From SIG440 sp045578305 (GTDB taxonomy: Bacteria; Bacillota; Clostridia; Monoglobales; Monoglobaceae), in the NCBI GenBank assembly GCA_045578305.1, contig JAZNKA010000033.1:1-23210 (forward strand): 23,210 nt of DNA, read 5' to 3'. The stretch's first letter is position 1. Each line of letters begins with the position of its first letter. The position numbers and the translations under genes were made by a program. Below the pieces are notes generated by a model. It saw only the letters and a list, made by a program, of their open reading frames with translations. It had not been told where the DNA came from and did not search any database. This document shows positions 8,165 to 16,024 of this stretch, in pieces.

Positions 8165-9388
8165 TCACGCATCCAATATATGACTGCCCTCATCTTTTCT
8201 GTCTTTTTGTTCTGTCTCTTTTATCAGCCCGACCCTCTGTTTTTTGTAATATTTTGCCATCATCAAAAATCCTCCAACCAAAAAATATACGCCCTGCGAG
8301 CCCGAAAACAAAGCCGCCTCAAAAGTTCCTGAAAAAATTATTGCATAGAATGCCGAAATCCCAACCATTCCCCATTTCCGTACACCTTCACCAATTTTAT
8401 TTAGTACGGCCATCATTATCCACACTGTAAAAGCAAATACAATTGACCCATATGATGCTATTGTATCAAGATGTATGTTGTGAAGATTCGCAAGTCCGCT
8501 TCCATTAGTTGCAATATAATAATTGCCCCAGCCAGGATTTCTTTTTATTATAGCAAACACATAGCCCCAGATCCTTTCTCGCGAGTTCAATGCTTTTCCC
8601 TCAGATTCCAAAATTTCAAACCAACTCATAAACTCGGTATCGATAAGCTTCATATAAATAACAGCAAAAGCAAGAGGGAAAATAACAACCATAAAGGTAA
8701 CTATGCGGCTATACTTCCTGCAGAAAATCAACATCACAAAAAAAGCAATTACTGCCAATATGCAAGCTCTTGCAGTGGTCTGCCATACAAACCAAATTAA
8801 AATCAGCGCAAGAGTCAGAAACAAACCGCCCCTCAGCTTTGTCTTATACTCGGATGCCAGAATAAACATATAAAAAGAAATCGGCAAAATACTGATTGCT
8901 GTAAAATTAGGATTGCTGAAATTGAATGTGAGTGCCCCATTAAAAGTATCTGATATTCCCGTTTTCTCTATTATATAGGCAAAAACAAACAACAATGCAA
9001 TCAAAGAAGCCGTCTTCTTCAAACTCTTTATCATATCTTCGCTTATATCAGAGTTTGACACCCAAAAAAACATATTTACGGTACTCGCAAACATAATCCA
9101 CTTTTTCATATAATCAAACGAGAGCGCATACCCCGTCACAACAACAGAAAGTAAACTGATCCCAATTGTGAAAAACCATATAAAAAATATTTTTATTTCA
9201 CCCGTTCCAAAAAAACTCATCATCGTCATGGCAGTGATTATCAAAAAGTTCAATGCGATGCACACGCTTACTACGGTGTTCTGTTCAAATATCGTAAAAA
9301 AATATATTGCAAAGACAATACTGCATTCAATCCGCACGAAAAAATCTATCAGCGTGCCTTCATTTTTGATTTTTCGTCCCGTTACCAT
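8165..9388 (-). CDS. wzy: Wzy-like O-antigen ligase/polymerase family membrane protein, copy 1
   Basis: A 407-residue polytopic membrane protein of the Wzy/O-antigen ligase family, read before its paralogue at 6903-8108. Shared features include MVTGR.IKNEGTLIDF at the start, NPNFTAISILP and TTARAC in the middle, LNSRERIWGYVFAIIKRNPG, and HNIHLDTIASYG. GGAG precedes the ATG. The 56-base gap between the two copies contains the second gene's ribosome binding site and no terminator. The copies differ by scattered substitutions rather than one block, so the duplication is not recent in origin, and neither shows a stop or frameshift. A polymerase plus a ligase-like or alternative-linkage polymerase is possible; the sequence does not decide. 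Confidence 0.85.
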   Translation of the reverse strand: MVTGRKIKNEGTLIDFFVRIECSIVFAIYFFTIFEQNTVVSVCIALNFLIITAMTMMSFFGTGEIKIFFIWFFTIGISLLSVVVTGYALSFDYMKKWIMFASTVNMFFWVSNSDISEDMIKSLKKTASLIALLFVFAYIIEKTGISDTFNGALTFNFSNPNFTAISILPISFYMFILASEYKTKLRGGLFLTLALILIWFVWQTTARACILAVIAFFVMLIFCRKYSRIVTFMVVIFPLAFAVIYMKLIDTEFMSWFEILESEGKALNSRERIWGYVFAIIKRNPGWGNYYIATNGSGLANLHNIHLDTIASYGSIVFAFTVWIMMAVLNKIGEGVRKWGMVGISAFYAIIFSGTFEAALFSGSQGVYFLVGGFLMMAKYYKKQRVGLIKETEQKDRKDEGSHILDA

Positions 9389-9423
9389 TCCAAAACTCCA
9401 TCCTTTTACTCACATTATCAGTT

Positions 9424-10641
9424 CTATATCATTGCTGCCGCCAAAACTTCATCATAAAGCTTGACATATCCCTCTGTCATCGTTTCTTTAGAATACTTTT
9501 CTGCCGCTTTTTGCGCAATATTTTCCCTGTCAATATCGCTGTTCAAAAGCCCACGTACCGCCTCACACAGTTTTTCCGCATTTCCATGATCAACAAATTC
9601 CGAAAATTCAGAAATAGCAATGGATTCAGGCCCGCCCGACCGAAACCCTACCACCGGAGTCCCGCAACAAAGACTTTCGGCAACAGGCATCGAAAAAGTC
9701 TCTCGCTCGCTTGCAATCAGACAAAGGTCAGCCATCGAATAATATTCGGCAAGCTTTTTTTGATTTTCCACTCTGCCCACAGCAATTATATTTACCGGCA
9801 AATTTTCGGGCGGTCTTCGGTTTCCAACCACCACAATCACAGCATCATTCTCAACTTTTCCGGCAAGTTCTCTTACATATTTGCCGCCCTTACGGGAGTC
9901 ATCAAAATCCGCAGTAACATGAACAATCACCTTTTTATCCGTCAAAATTCCAAGCTCTGATTTCAGTGCTTCTCTGTCACCACAAGGCACAAAGACACTA
10001 CAATCTATTCCATTCAAAACAGTTACATTTGTCTTATCTGCAAAGACCGGCGACATTTCAGCTCTTTTTTGAACCCAAGGCGAAACGGCCGCCGAAATCA
10101 TGTTTTCAAACCCCGAAAAAGCCTTTTTCATCCTTCTGAAATTTGCACCTGTAAAATCAAAAAAGTATGAATTTACCGCCTTTTTAGCAGACGGGCACTT
10201 ACCGCACCCGCTTTTCCAGCTTTCACATTCAAAGGCATAACTGCAGTTCGCAGTATAAAAAAACTCCGCATGATGCGTTACAACTGTTGGAATCTTATGC
10301 TTCTTAAGGTATTTCACAAGCCTGTATATATTGACAAAAAAGCCATTAACGCAATGCAGATGAACAACATCAGGCTTTTCCTTTTTTATTCTGGCAAAAA
10401 GTCTGTTTGTCGCAAAAAAACATCCGCCATAGCTGACTCCGGTAATGCGCGAAATCAAATTGTTAAGCTTTCCCTCAATCTCACCGCACGTTTTAAAAGC
10501 ATCATCTTCGCAAAATTCTTGTCCTCTGCCATAACACACAACCGACTCTATTCCCTTTTCTTTCAAGGCGGTATGTATATCAAACACTATCTTACCGGTG
10601 CTGCCCGATTTATAAACGCAGTTAATCTGCATAACCTTCAC
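9424..10641 (-). CDS. Glycosyltransferase family 4 with a Cys-rich loop
   Basis: A 405-residue GT-B fold glycosyltransferase. The N-terminus MKVMQINCVYKSGSTGKIVF is typical of GT4 enzymes of capsule loci. Residues 124-150 contain a four-cysteine loop, with C133, C139, C146 and C149 in ANCSYAFECESWKSGCGKCP; the same arrangement recurs in WcaC-like GT4 proteins and may bind a metal. The E-x7-E pair is E314 and E322 in ERETFSMPVAESLCCGTP. It lies 20 bases after the preceding glycosyltransferase and 35 bases before the first polymerase gene. It should transfer a sugar to the lipid-linked repeat unit; its specificity is unknown. Confidence 0.88.
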   Translation of the reverse strand: MKVMQINCVYKSGSTGKIVFDIHTALKEKGIESVVCYGRGQEFCEDDAFKTCGEIEGKLNNLISRITGVSYGGCFFATNRLFARIKKEKPDVVHLHCVNGFFVNIYRLVKYLKKHKIPTVVTHHAEFFYTANCSYAFECESWKSGCGKCPSAKKAVNSYFFDFTGANFRRMKKAFSGFENMISAAVSPWVQKRAEMSPVFADKTNVTVLNGIDCSVFVPCGDREALKSELGILTDKKVIVHVTADFDDSRKGGKYVRELAGKVENDAVIVVVGNRRPPENLPVNIIAVGRVENQKKLAEYYSMADLCLIASERETFSMPVAESLCCGTPVVGFRSGGPESIAISEFSEFVDHGNAEKLCEAVRGLLNSDIDRENIAQKAAEKYSKETMTEGYVKLYDEVLAAAMI

Positions 10642-10661
10642 TGGTTTTCCCGCCTCTCCTT

Positions 10662-11951
10662 TTATACATTTTTTGCCGCCTTTTCAAGAACTTCTTTAAA
10701 CATCTTATCGTTTATCTCTCCAAAATGGTACTTTTCTGCCGTTTTGACAGCATTTTTGCAAACTGTTTTTCTCTTTTCACTGTCCTCAAAAGCAACCTTG
10801 AGTGCTGTCTTAAGTTCCTCTTTTGAAGTGGCTACAATCGCACATTCATTTCTAAGCAGATGCTGCATAGATGCAACTTCTTCGGGGCCATATGCAAAAA
10901 GACACTTTCCGCTTGCAAGGCTGTCGGCAATCTTGGTCGAAACTGAATGCCTTACCTTTTTACGATTTTTTTCATCCATAGACTCAACATGCATAAGGAT
11001 ATCGGCGTTTTCAATAGTTTTCTCCACCTCATCTGCCGATAAGGCCCCATGAAAAGCTATCCCGTTTTCCTCTGTCAGATACTTGACAATTTTGAGGCGT
11101 CGCTCGGTTGAATAAAGGTCAATCAACACTCGGCCCCCATACAAATCTTTTAAAGCTTTACCCACTTCCGCCAAAGCCAAATGCCTGTTGTAGCCTAAGT
11201 TCCCGATATACGAAATTCTAACGCTGTCGTTTATCTTAACCTCTTCCAAAACTTTTCCCGTCAAATCACTTACTGTCATAATAGTCGTCGGATTTATCCC
11301 AAACTCTTTTTTGTAATCACGACTAAGTTCATCACAAATCATAACGGTATTTTTATGTTTTGCAAACAACTTTTTAAGGGTTCGTTTGTAGTCAAAACGA
11401 TTCAAATAATAAAAAGGCGATATTGACCTCCTTTTTAAGAAGTAAAAATCATCGCAAACATAAGTAACAATCGGTATCTTCTTGTACTCCGCAGCCCACA
11501 TGGCAATCCTGTATGCAAAGGTATAATCCCCCGATGCAAAAAATATAACATCTGGGTCAAATTCATCAAGCCACGCCTTCAGGCGAGCATTCTTCCACTT
11601 ACCAAGTCCCCACAGCAAATTTCTGCCGACATACATCCATGGGCTTCTTTTTTGCCCCAATTGATAAACCTGAGCTTCAACGCCCTCATCTGTCCTCTGA
11701 CTTTTCAAATTTTTTTGGATATCACTTTCAGAAAATGTCGTCCCAGCCTCACTCTTCTTTTTTCTAAGAACATCAAAATCGGTTATGCGAAAATAATTTT
11801 TGCATATATCTGTAGTCGGGACCTCGGCATGCAAATAAAACTGCGCAATATCCTCGCAAGGAAAACTTTTAAAAAAATTTGCCAATGTCCTTCCCATATT
11901 CGACGAAAACGAAAAAACATTGTGACTTATTACCAATACCTTTAATCCCAT
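10662..11951 (-). CDS. Glycosyltransferase, GT4/GT1-like (GT-B fold)
   Basis: A 429-residue protein beginning MGLKVLVISHNVFSFSSNMG, with a Rossmann-like first strand and an acceptor-side glycine-rich loop as in GT-B glycosyltransferases. A second domain starts near ISYIGNLGYNRHLALAEVGKAL and runs through DILMHVESMDEKNRKKVRHS and STKIADSLASGKCLFAYGP. This last run replaces the usual E-x7-E with a weaker pattern, so the family is less certain than for the other transferases here. GGAG lies 7 bases before the ATG. Its position between the SDR-cytidylyltransferase fusion and the next GT4 makes a role in repeat-unit assembly likely. Confidence 0.75.
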   Translation of the reverse strand: MGLKVLVISHNVFSFSSNMGRTLANFFKSFPCEDIAQFYLHAEVPTTDICKNYFRITDFDVLRKKKSEAGTTFSESDIQKNLKSQRTDEGVEAQVYQLGQKRSPWMYVGRNLLWGLGKWKNARLKAWLDEFDPDVIFFASGDYTFAYRIAMWAAEYKKIPIVTYVCDDFYFLKRRSISPFYYLNRFDYKRTLKKLFAKHKNTVMICDELSRDYKKEFGINPTTIMTVSDLTGKVLEEVKINDSVRISYIGNLGYNRHLALAEVGKALKDLYGGRVLIDLYSTERRLKIVKYLTEENGIAFHGALSADEVEKTIENADILMHVESMDEKNRKKVRHSVSTKIADSLASGKCLFAYGPEEVASMQHLLRNECAIVATSKEELKTALKVAFEDSEKRKTVCKNAVKTAEKYHFGEINDKMFKEVLEKAAKNV

Positions 11952-12010
11952 GTTACATCTCCGTTTTTATATTTCTTTCCACCCTTACCAACAATACATC
12001 TGTACCCGGT

Positions 12011-13168
12011 TTATTTTTTACCGTTTTCTATGCGATCTTCTATAACTTTCCTGATTTTCGTGCTGCTTGTCCCTTTTGTATAGGGGAAGTATATTATCTG
12101 AACATCTTTATCCCTGAAAAACTCCTCATACTTTGCAAAACGCTTACTGCCCTTATAATCCGAGCCAACAAACAAAAAGTCATATTTTACTTTTTCATAA
12201 ACATCCATATCCTCAGGAAGCGACGGAATAACCTCGTCTACATATTTAATGCTTTTTAATATTTCCACTCTCTCCTCAAAAGGCACAAAAGAGGTTTTCC
12301 CTTTATGCGATGCATCCTTGTGAACACCCACAACCAGATAGTCACAATATTGTTTTGCCCGTCTAAGAAGATTCAAATGCCCTACATGAAACAAATCAAA
12401 TGTTCCGGACAGATACCCAATCTTTATTTGTGGTTTTTTGTTTATTCTTCCACTCTTCAATTTATAGTCAAAGCTTTCAACGCCAAATTTATGCGGATCG
12501 CTGATATAACGGTTGATAACATCCTTATATATTTCGTCATAATCAGGGATAAAAAGCTCGCACTTTTGTTCCATTTTTTTTGTTATTTTTGCCGCTAACC
12601 CTTCAATCAGGAATATATCGTTTTCTCCGCCATTAAAGCGTGTTCCCTTTAGTGAACCGGGCGAAACATTCAGAATTCTGTTTTGGGTTCCACTTTTCTC
12701 CAGTTCTATATTTACAGCCTCCACAAACTTGCAAACAGCCGCCTTGGTTGCAGAATAAACAGAAAACATCGGCGAAGAAACCCATCCTGCAATACTGCCG
12801 ATAACAACACAGTCAAAGCTGTCATTTCCAATTAATTTGTCATAATATTTTTTTATAATAGCAATTGGCGAAACAGCATTGACATTAAAATTCTTTATGA
12901 TTTCCGCATCACATATATCTTTAAATTCACACAGCCTTCCCAACCCGGCAGTTATAATCAAAGTGTCAATATCCATATAACCATCAAATATTTCGCGCCC
13001 TAAATCATTTAAATCTATTTTCAAATACTCAAATTTGCTGTTTTCTGTTGCTGGCTCGGCTATATCTGCGATAATTATTTTCTCATATTCTTTTTTTGAC
13101 AAATCCTGTGCCAGGGCTAAGCCCAATCCGTTGCTTCCTCCGACAATCAATGCTGTTTTTTCTTTCAT
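12011..13168 (-). CDS. Bifunctional short-chain dehydrogenase / TagD-like cytidylyltransferase
   Basis: A 385-residue fusion in one frame. Residues 1 to about 225 are a classical SDR: cofactor loop VGGSNGLG (9-16), TAG at 73-75, catalytic Ser125, and Tyr138/Lys142 in YSATK. Residues 248-380 are a nucleotidyltransferase like glycerol-3-phosphate cytidylyltransferase (TagD): GTFDLFHVGHLNLLRRAK with HxGH at 261-264, and GTSSTKIR near the end, matching the family's ISTTKI motif. The simplest reading is that the SDR domain reduces a keto-sugar phosphate or similar to an alditol phosphate, which the second domain activates with CTP to a CDP-alditol for the LicD enzyme downstream. The analogous Bcs1 enzyme of Haemophilus makes CDP-ribitol but has the opposite domain order and an IspD-like cytidylyltransferase. 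GGAG precedes the ATG by 7 bases. Confidence 0.85.
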   Translation of the reverse strand: MKEKTALIVGGSNGLGLALAQDLSKKEYEKIIIADIAEPATENSKFEYLKIDLNDLGREIFDGYMDIDTLIITAGLGRLCEFKDICDAEIIKNFNVNAVSPIAIIKKYYDKLIGNDSFDCVVIGSIAGWVSSPMFSVYSATKAAVCKFVEAVNIELEKSGTQNRILNVSPGSLKGTRFNGGENDIFLIEGLAAKITKKMEQKCELFIPDYDEIYKDVINRYISDPHKFGVESFDYKLKSGRINKKPQIKIGYLSGTFDLFHVGHLNLLRRAKQYCDYLVVGVHKDASHKGKTSFVPFEERVEILKSIKYVDEVIPSLPEDMDVYEKVKYDFLFVGSDYKGSKRFAKYEEFFRDKDVQIIYFPYTKGTSSTKIRKVIEDRIENGKK

Positions 13169-13245
13169 TTTCAGTCTCCTTCTGCTACATATATCTTTCG
13201 TCTGAATTCATATAGCCCGGGCGCACCTCGCCGTTTCTCTTTCTT

Positions 13246-14142
13246 TCAGACAAAACTTCCGAAAAACAATCCCACACACGCAACCGGAGCCGCAAAAAAG
13301 GACATCAGTGCATTCTTCAAAAAAGCCACATATCGCCCTCGCCTCAGCTCTGCAAATGCAATTACGGCAAAATGCCTCATCTTTATATATCTTCTTGTTT
13401 TTTTGTCCACATCATCAAAGAAAGTTCTTTTATATTCATACAAGGCATTTTCACCATCAATTTTGCTGTCACCACTCGAAAGCCCCGCATCCCCCGTATG
13501 AATATACGCTTTGACATCACATCTTTTAAGATATCCGAACTTGCCCTTTCCTTCAATCGCTCTTTGCATAAGATAAAACTCATCGCCAACATCAATCGGG
13601 GCAAATCCGCTTATTTTTGTCAAATAATCTTTTTTAAACATCATCGTATCTGTTCCTGTAATATGATACTTCAGGTGATACTCCAAAAGCGTCTGAGGCG
13701 AAGTCTCGCGTATATAATTCCGGACTCTTTTGTCTGTCAATTTTTCATTTTCATTATAAAGCACAAGGTCAGTAATGGAATAATCACATCCACATTCTTG
13801 CATAAAAACCACTTGCCTGCCAACTTTTTCGGGCAAATACAAATCGTCATCATCAAGAAATGTCACAAATTCTCCCCGCGATGTATCAATACCGATATTT
13901 CTTGCCATTGCAGAGCCCTGATTACGATTATTGATAACAAGCTTTACAAATATATCCTTATGCCTTCCTCTAAAATCGTCAACAATTTTTTCAACTTTCA
14001 AATTCCATTCTTTTTCTCCGTTATCATCCACAACAACAATTTCAAAGTCGGTATATGTTTGCCCTGCCAACGATTCAAGTGCATCTTTAAGTGATTGTTC
14101 ACGTCTGTATGTAGCAACAACCACACTTACCTTCGGCATCAT
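13246..14142 (-). CDS. Glycosyltransferase family 2 (GT-A fold)
   Basis: A 298-residue GT2 enzyme: VSVVVATYRREQSLKDALES begins the fold, VVVDDNGE carries the first nucleotide-binding Asp, and FLDDDDLYLPEKV near residue 95 is the DxD site. The C-terminus ends in a hydrophobic stretch (about residues 272-298) that may anchor it in the membrane. Two consecutive ATGs are possible starts, 14142 or 14139; the first overlaps the priming transferase stop by ATGA. As the first glycosyltransferase after the priming enzyme it is a reasonable candidate to add the second sugar, but gene order does not prove this. It is only weakly similar to the GT2 pair at 2702-4795. Confidence 0.88.
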   Translation of the reverse strand: MMPKVSVVVATYRREQSLKDALESLAGQTYTDFEIVVVDDNGEKEWNLKVEKIVDDFRGRHKDIFVKLVINNRNQGSAMARNIGIDTSRGEFVTFLDDDDLYLPEKVGRQVVFMQECGCDYSITDLVLYNENEKLTDKRVRNYIRETSPQTLLEYHLKYHITGTDTMMFKKDYLTKISGFAPIDVGDEFYLMQRAIEGKGKFGYLKRCDVKAYIHTGDAGLSSGDSKIDGENALYEYKRTFFDDVDKKTRRYIKMRHFAVIAFAELRRGRYVAFLKNALMSFFAAPVACVGLFFGSFV

Positions 14143-14783
14143 TTATATACCACCTCTTGCCCTTTCACAGACATCCCTGCACCTGTACCACCCTCAACAA
14201 CACCGTCTGTTTTAAGAACACTCGCAATCGAGCCAAAAAAGCATTTGATATCCATCGCAATGCCCCTGAAATTCCCGGCATTAAGAGCTTTTGTATATTC
14301 TCCGTCAAACTTTGCTTTCACATCAATGGGAAGTTCATCTCTGCCATTAATCTGTGCCCATCCGGTAAGTCCGGGCTTTACATCATTCGCACCATATTTA
14401 TCTCTTTCGGCAATCAGGTCATCCTGATTCCAAAGTGCCGGACGCGGGCCGCATATACTCATCTGATTCAAAAAAATATTAAAAATCTGCGGAAGCTCAT
14501 CAATTGAAGTCTTGCGCATAAACAGCTGCCATTTGCTAAGCTGGTCCTTTGCCATAAACTGATGCGTCGGCATATCCTTTTCTACTGTCGTTGGCATACT
14601 GCGGAATTTCCAAATCATAAAAGGCGCCTTATGCAGCCCTATTCTTTTTTGCTTAAAAAGCACCGGTCCTTTCGAATCTATTTTGATAATAATTGCAACT
14701 ATCAACATTGGAATCGCCAGAACAACAATCGCCATGCCCGACAGAACAAAGTCAAACAGCCTTTTAACAACTGTTTTATACAT
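14139..14783 (-). CDS. Priming undecaprenyl-phosphate sugar phosphotransferase (short PglC-like form)
   Basis: A 214-residue polyprenol-phosphate phosphoglycosyltransferase (Bac_transf family) without the N-terminal multi-helix domain of WbaP/WcaJ. KRLFDFVLS is followed by a re-entrant hydrophobic segment (about 12-34). Conserved motifs are KFRSM (59-63), the catalytic Asp-Glu at 95-96 in RKTSIDELPQ, CGPRP (111-115) and KPGLTGWAQINGRDELP. It transfers a sugar 1-phosphate from a UDP-sugar to undecaprenyl phosphate, starting the repeat unit. It is the first gene of the operon, about 70 bases after the predicted transcription start. The ribosome binding site (GGGAG, 11 bases upstream) is somewhat distant. 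The primed sugar is not deducible; UDP-linked N-acetylated sugars or galactose/glucose are usual. Confidence 0.93.
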   Translation of the reverse strand: MYKTVVKRLFDFVLSGMAIVVLAIPMLIVAIIIKIDSKGPVLFKQKRIGLHKAPFMIWKFRSMPTTVEKDMPTHQFMAKDQLSKWQLFMRKTSIDELPQIFNIFLNQMSICGPRPALWNQDDLIAERDKYGANDVKPGLTGWAQINGRDELPIDVKAKFDGEYTKALNAGNFRGIAMDIKCFFGSIASVLKTDGVVEGGTGAGMSVKGQEVVYK

Positions 14784-14815
14784 TTTTTCTTAATCTCCCA
14801 ACCTTACAATTTACA

Positions 14816-14841
14816 GCCTTCTTTCAAAGTCGCTTGAAGGC
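14816..14841 (-). promoter_or_regulatory. Small inverted repeat in the polysaccharide operon leader
   Basis: GCCTTC and GAAGGC arms of 6 bases enclose 14 bases in the untranslated leader between the predicted start of transcription and the first gene. It could form a weak hairpin. No T-run follows, so it is not an obvious attenuator. Confidence 0.3.
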
Positions 14842-14857
14842 GCACATACCTGATTAT

Positions 14858-14886
14858 ATTCTATCATTTTTTGTAAACACTGTCAA
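14858..14886 (-). promoter_or_regulatory. Sigma-A promoter of the polysaccharide operon
   Basis: On the minus strand, TTGACA (14881-14886) and TAGAAT (14858-14863) are separated by 17 bases. Transcription would start near 14850, giving a leader of about 67 bases before the priming transferase. It lies between that gene and the terminator behind the deoR-type gene, so it is the natural promoter for the whole minus-strand operon. No other promoter of this quality was noticed inside the operon, though that search was by eye. Confidence 0.8.
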
Positions 14887-14905
14887 CAAAGCAAAAGCTT
14901 TTTCA

Positions 14906-14917
14906 CACAACATTGTG
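14906..14917. promoter_or_regulatory. Possible operator dyad upstream of the polysaccharide promoter
   Basis: CACAA and TTGTG arms around a 2-base centre lie about 20 bases upstream of the -35 box. This is a position suited to a transcription factor. The arms are short, so chance is a real alternative. Confidence 0.25.
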
Positions 14918-15030
14918 CATATTTGCCCATTGTTTGCTATTTTTTTGGCAACTTAGTCAATAAACATCCCACTGCAACAGCCAGAGCCGGCAAAAACCCT
15001 CTGCGATGGAATAAAAAACTGCCTCTGTAC

Positions 15031-15067
15031 AAAAATGCAATCCACCGTTTCGGTGGACTGCATTTTT
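15031..15067 (-). terminator. Intrinsic terminator behind the deoR-type gene
   Basis: An inverted repeat AAAAATGCA.TCCACCG / CGGTGGA.TGCATTTTT with a 3-base loop and one mismatch, flanked by A and T runs on both sides. It starts 7 bases past the repressor stop and ends its transcript before the polysaccharide promoter. The A/T flanks would let it work in both directions. Confidence 0.85.
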
Positions 15068-15073
15068 CCCTTG

Positions 15074-15853
15074 TTATTTCTTTTCGTTTGCAACAATAAG
15101 TCTGGGTCCGTTTATGCCCCGTATCTTTTCGATTTCCTCTGCAGCACCCGAAGACGCGTTTGTGATTATATAGTCAGCACTTTGAGCCTCGTCAATCTTG
15201 ACAAATGCACTACGTCCTATCTTTGTCGAATCCGCCACCACAATTTTAAGTGCCGAGTTTTTAAGCATCAGCTTTGCTGTTTCGACCTCTTGTGCATAAT
15301 AGGTGGTAAGACCGCTTTCGGTATCTATGCCGTCCACAGACAAAAATAACTTGTCTGCATGGTATTTTTCAAGCTGAACATTTGCATCATCACCATAGAT
15401 GAAACGATACTTTGCATTTATTGCGCCGCCAAGCAAAATAGTGTTGAAATTTGGATTGGCACTTGCCTCGGTGGCTATCTCAAGCGAGTTTGTAACAATG
15501 CTTAAATTCATTCGTGGCGGAATTGCACGAAATACTGCAAGAGTGGTTGTGCCGGAATTAAACATAACCGTATCGTTTTCTTCTATCATCGCTGCCGCAC
15601 ACCCGGCGATGGTCTGCTTTGCATCAGGGTTTGAAGATATCCGCTGCTGAAGACTCATATTGTAGTAGCTTTTGTACGAGCTGATTGCTCCGCCATGCAC
15701 CCTCGAAAGAAGGTTTTCTGTTTCCATATCAGCAAGGTCGCTTCGGATTGTGACTTCCGAAACTCCAAAAATGTGGCTTAACTGCGACACCTTAACCCTG
15801 CCCTCGCGATTAAGAATCTCAAGAATTTTTTGCTTTCTTTCATATGTATCCAT
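15074..15853 (-). CDS. DeoR/AgaR-like transcriptional repressor
   Basis: A 259-residue DeoR-family regulator. Residues 5-60 form the winged helix-turn-helix: ERKQKILEILNREGRVKVSQ, then FGVSEVTIRSDLADME and LLSRVHGGA, the family signature. Residues 75-235 are the DeoRC sensor domain, which has a phosphosugar-isomerase-like fold and binds a sugar phosphate: FNSGTTTLAVF, VTNSLEIA, LLGG, SVDGID, and VVADSTKIGRSAF. It is divergent from a nagA-like/nagB-like pair, so an amino-sugar phosphate effector such as GlcN6P or GalN6P is likely (inference from context). A perfect dyad and several TTTCG elements lie in its own leader, suggesting autorepression. A terminator follows directly, so it is transcribed alone. 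Confidence 0.88.
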   Translation of the reverse strand: MDTYERKQKILEILNREGRVKVSQLSHIFGVSEVTIRSDLADMETENLLSRVHGGAISSYKSYYNMSLQQRISSNPDAKQTIAGCAAAMIEENDTVMFNSGTTTLAVFRAIPPRMNLSIVTNSLEIATEASANPNFNTILLGGAINAKYRFIYGDDANVQLEKYHADKLFLSVDGIDTESGLTTYYAQEVETAKLMLKNSALKIVVADSTKIGRSAFVKIDEAQSADYIITNASSGAAEEIEKIRGINGPRLIVANEKK

Positions 15854-15866
15854 TTTAATGGTTTCC

Positions 15867-15937
15867 TTTCGATTTTTAATAAACGAAAAGAAAATTCGAA
15901 AATTTAGCCTTTCAAATTTTCGGTTTTCTTACGAAAT
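15867..15937. promoter_or_regulatory. Cluster of TTTCG elements with a perfect 26-base dyad (putative DeoR-type operator)
   Basis: CGAAAATTT (15897-15905) and AAATTTTCG (15914-15922) are exact inverse complements around an 8-base centre. Further TTTCG/CGAAA elements occur at 15867-15871, 15884-15889 and 15932-15937, and one more at 16050-16054 in the nagA-like leader. DeoR-family repressors such as AgaR bind TTTC-rich repeated sites. The cluster starts at the predicted transcription start of the repressor gene and covers its leader, a position suited to autorepression. Assignment to this repressor is inferred. Confidence 0.6.
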
Positions 15938-15938
15938 T

Positions 15939-15967
15939 ATTATATATTCCTTTTGCAAGTTTGTCAA
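15939..15967 (-). promoter_or_regulatory. Consensus sigma-A promoter of the deoR-type gene
   Basis: On the minus strand, TTGACA (15962-15967), 17 bases, then TATAAT (15939-15944): a full match to consensus. Transcription would start near 15932, at the edge of the TTTCG cluster, leaving a leader of about 80 bases. Such a strong promoter makes sense if the gene is autorepressed. Confidence 0.85.
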
Positions 15968-15994
15968 GATTATTGTTTTTGCCTACTTTTTTGC

Positions 15995-16024
15995 TTGACA
16001 TTATGTAGCAGGATGTTGTATACT
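15995..16024 (+). promoter_or_regulatory. Sigma-A promoter of the nagA-like/nagB-like operon
   Basis: TTGACA (15995-16000), an 18-base spacer, then TATACT (16019-16024). Transcription would start near 16031. The leader contains a small GCCGA/TCGGC hairpin at 16043-16056 and AAGGAG 9 bases before the start codon. It diverges from the repressor promoter about 30 bases away, so the two are probably controlled together. Confidence 0.75.

Noticed and set aside
7690..8430. Plus-strand open frame of 246 codons spanning both polymerase genes
   Set aside because: It lies opposite strongly supported membrane protein genes, and its low-complexity content is what the reverse of hydrophobic codons gives. 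Similar plus-strand frames at 4886-5608, 6166-6765 and 13372-14094 were dropped for the same reason.
1..14783. Mobile element or transfer boundary around the polysaccharide operon
   Set aside because: No transposase, integrase, terminal inverted repeat or tRNA-flanking direct repeat was found. The tRNA pair at the right end has no adjoining integrase or duplicated 3' end within the window.
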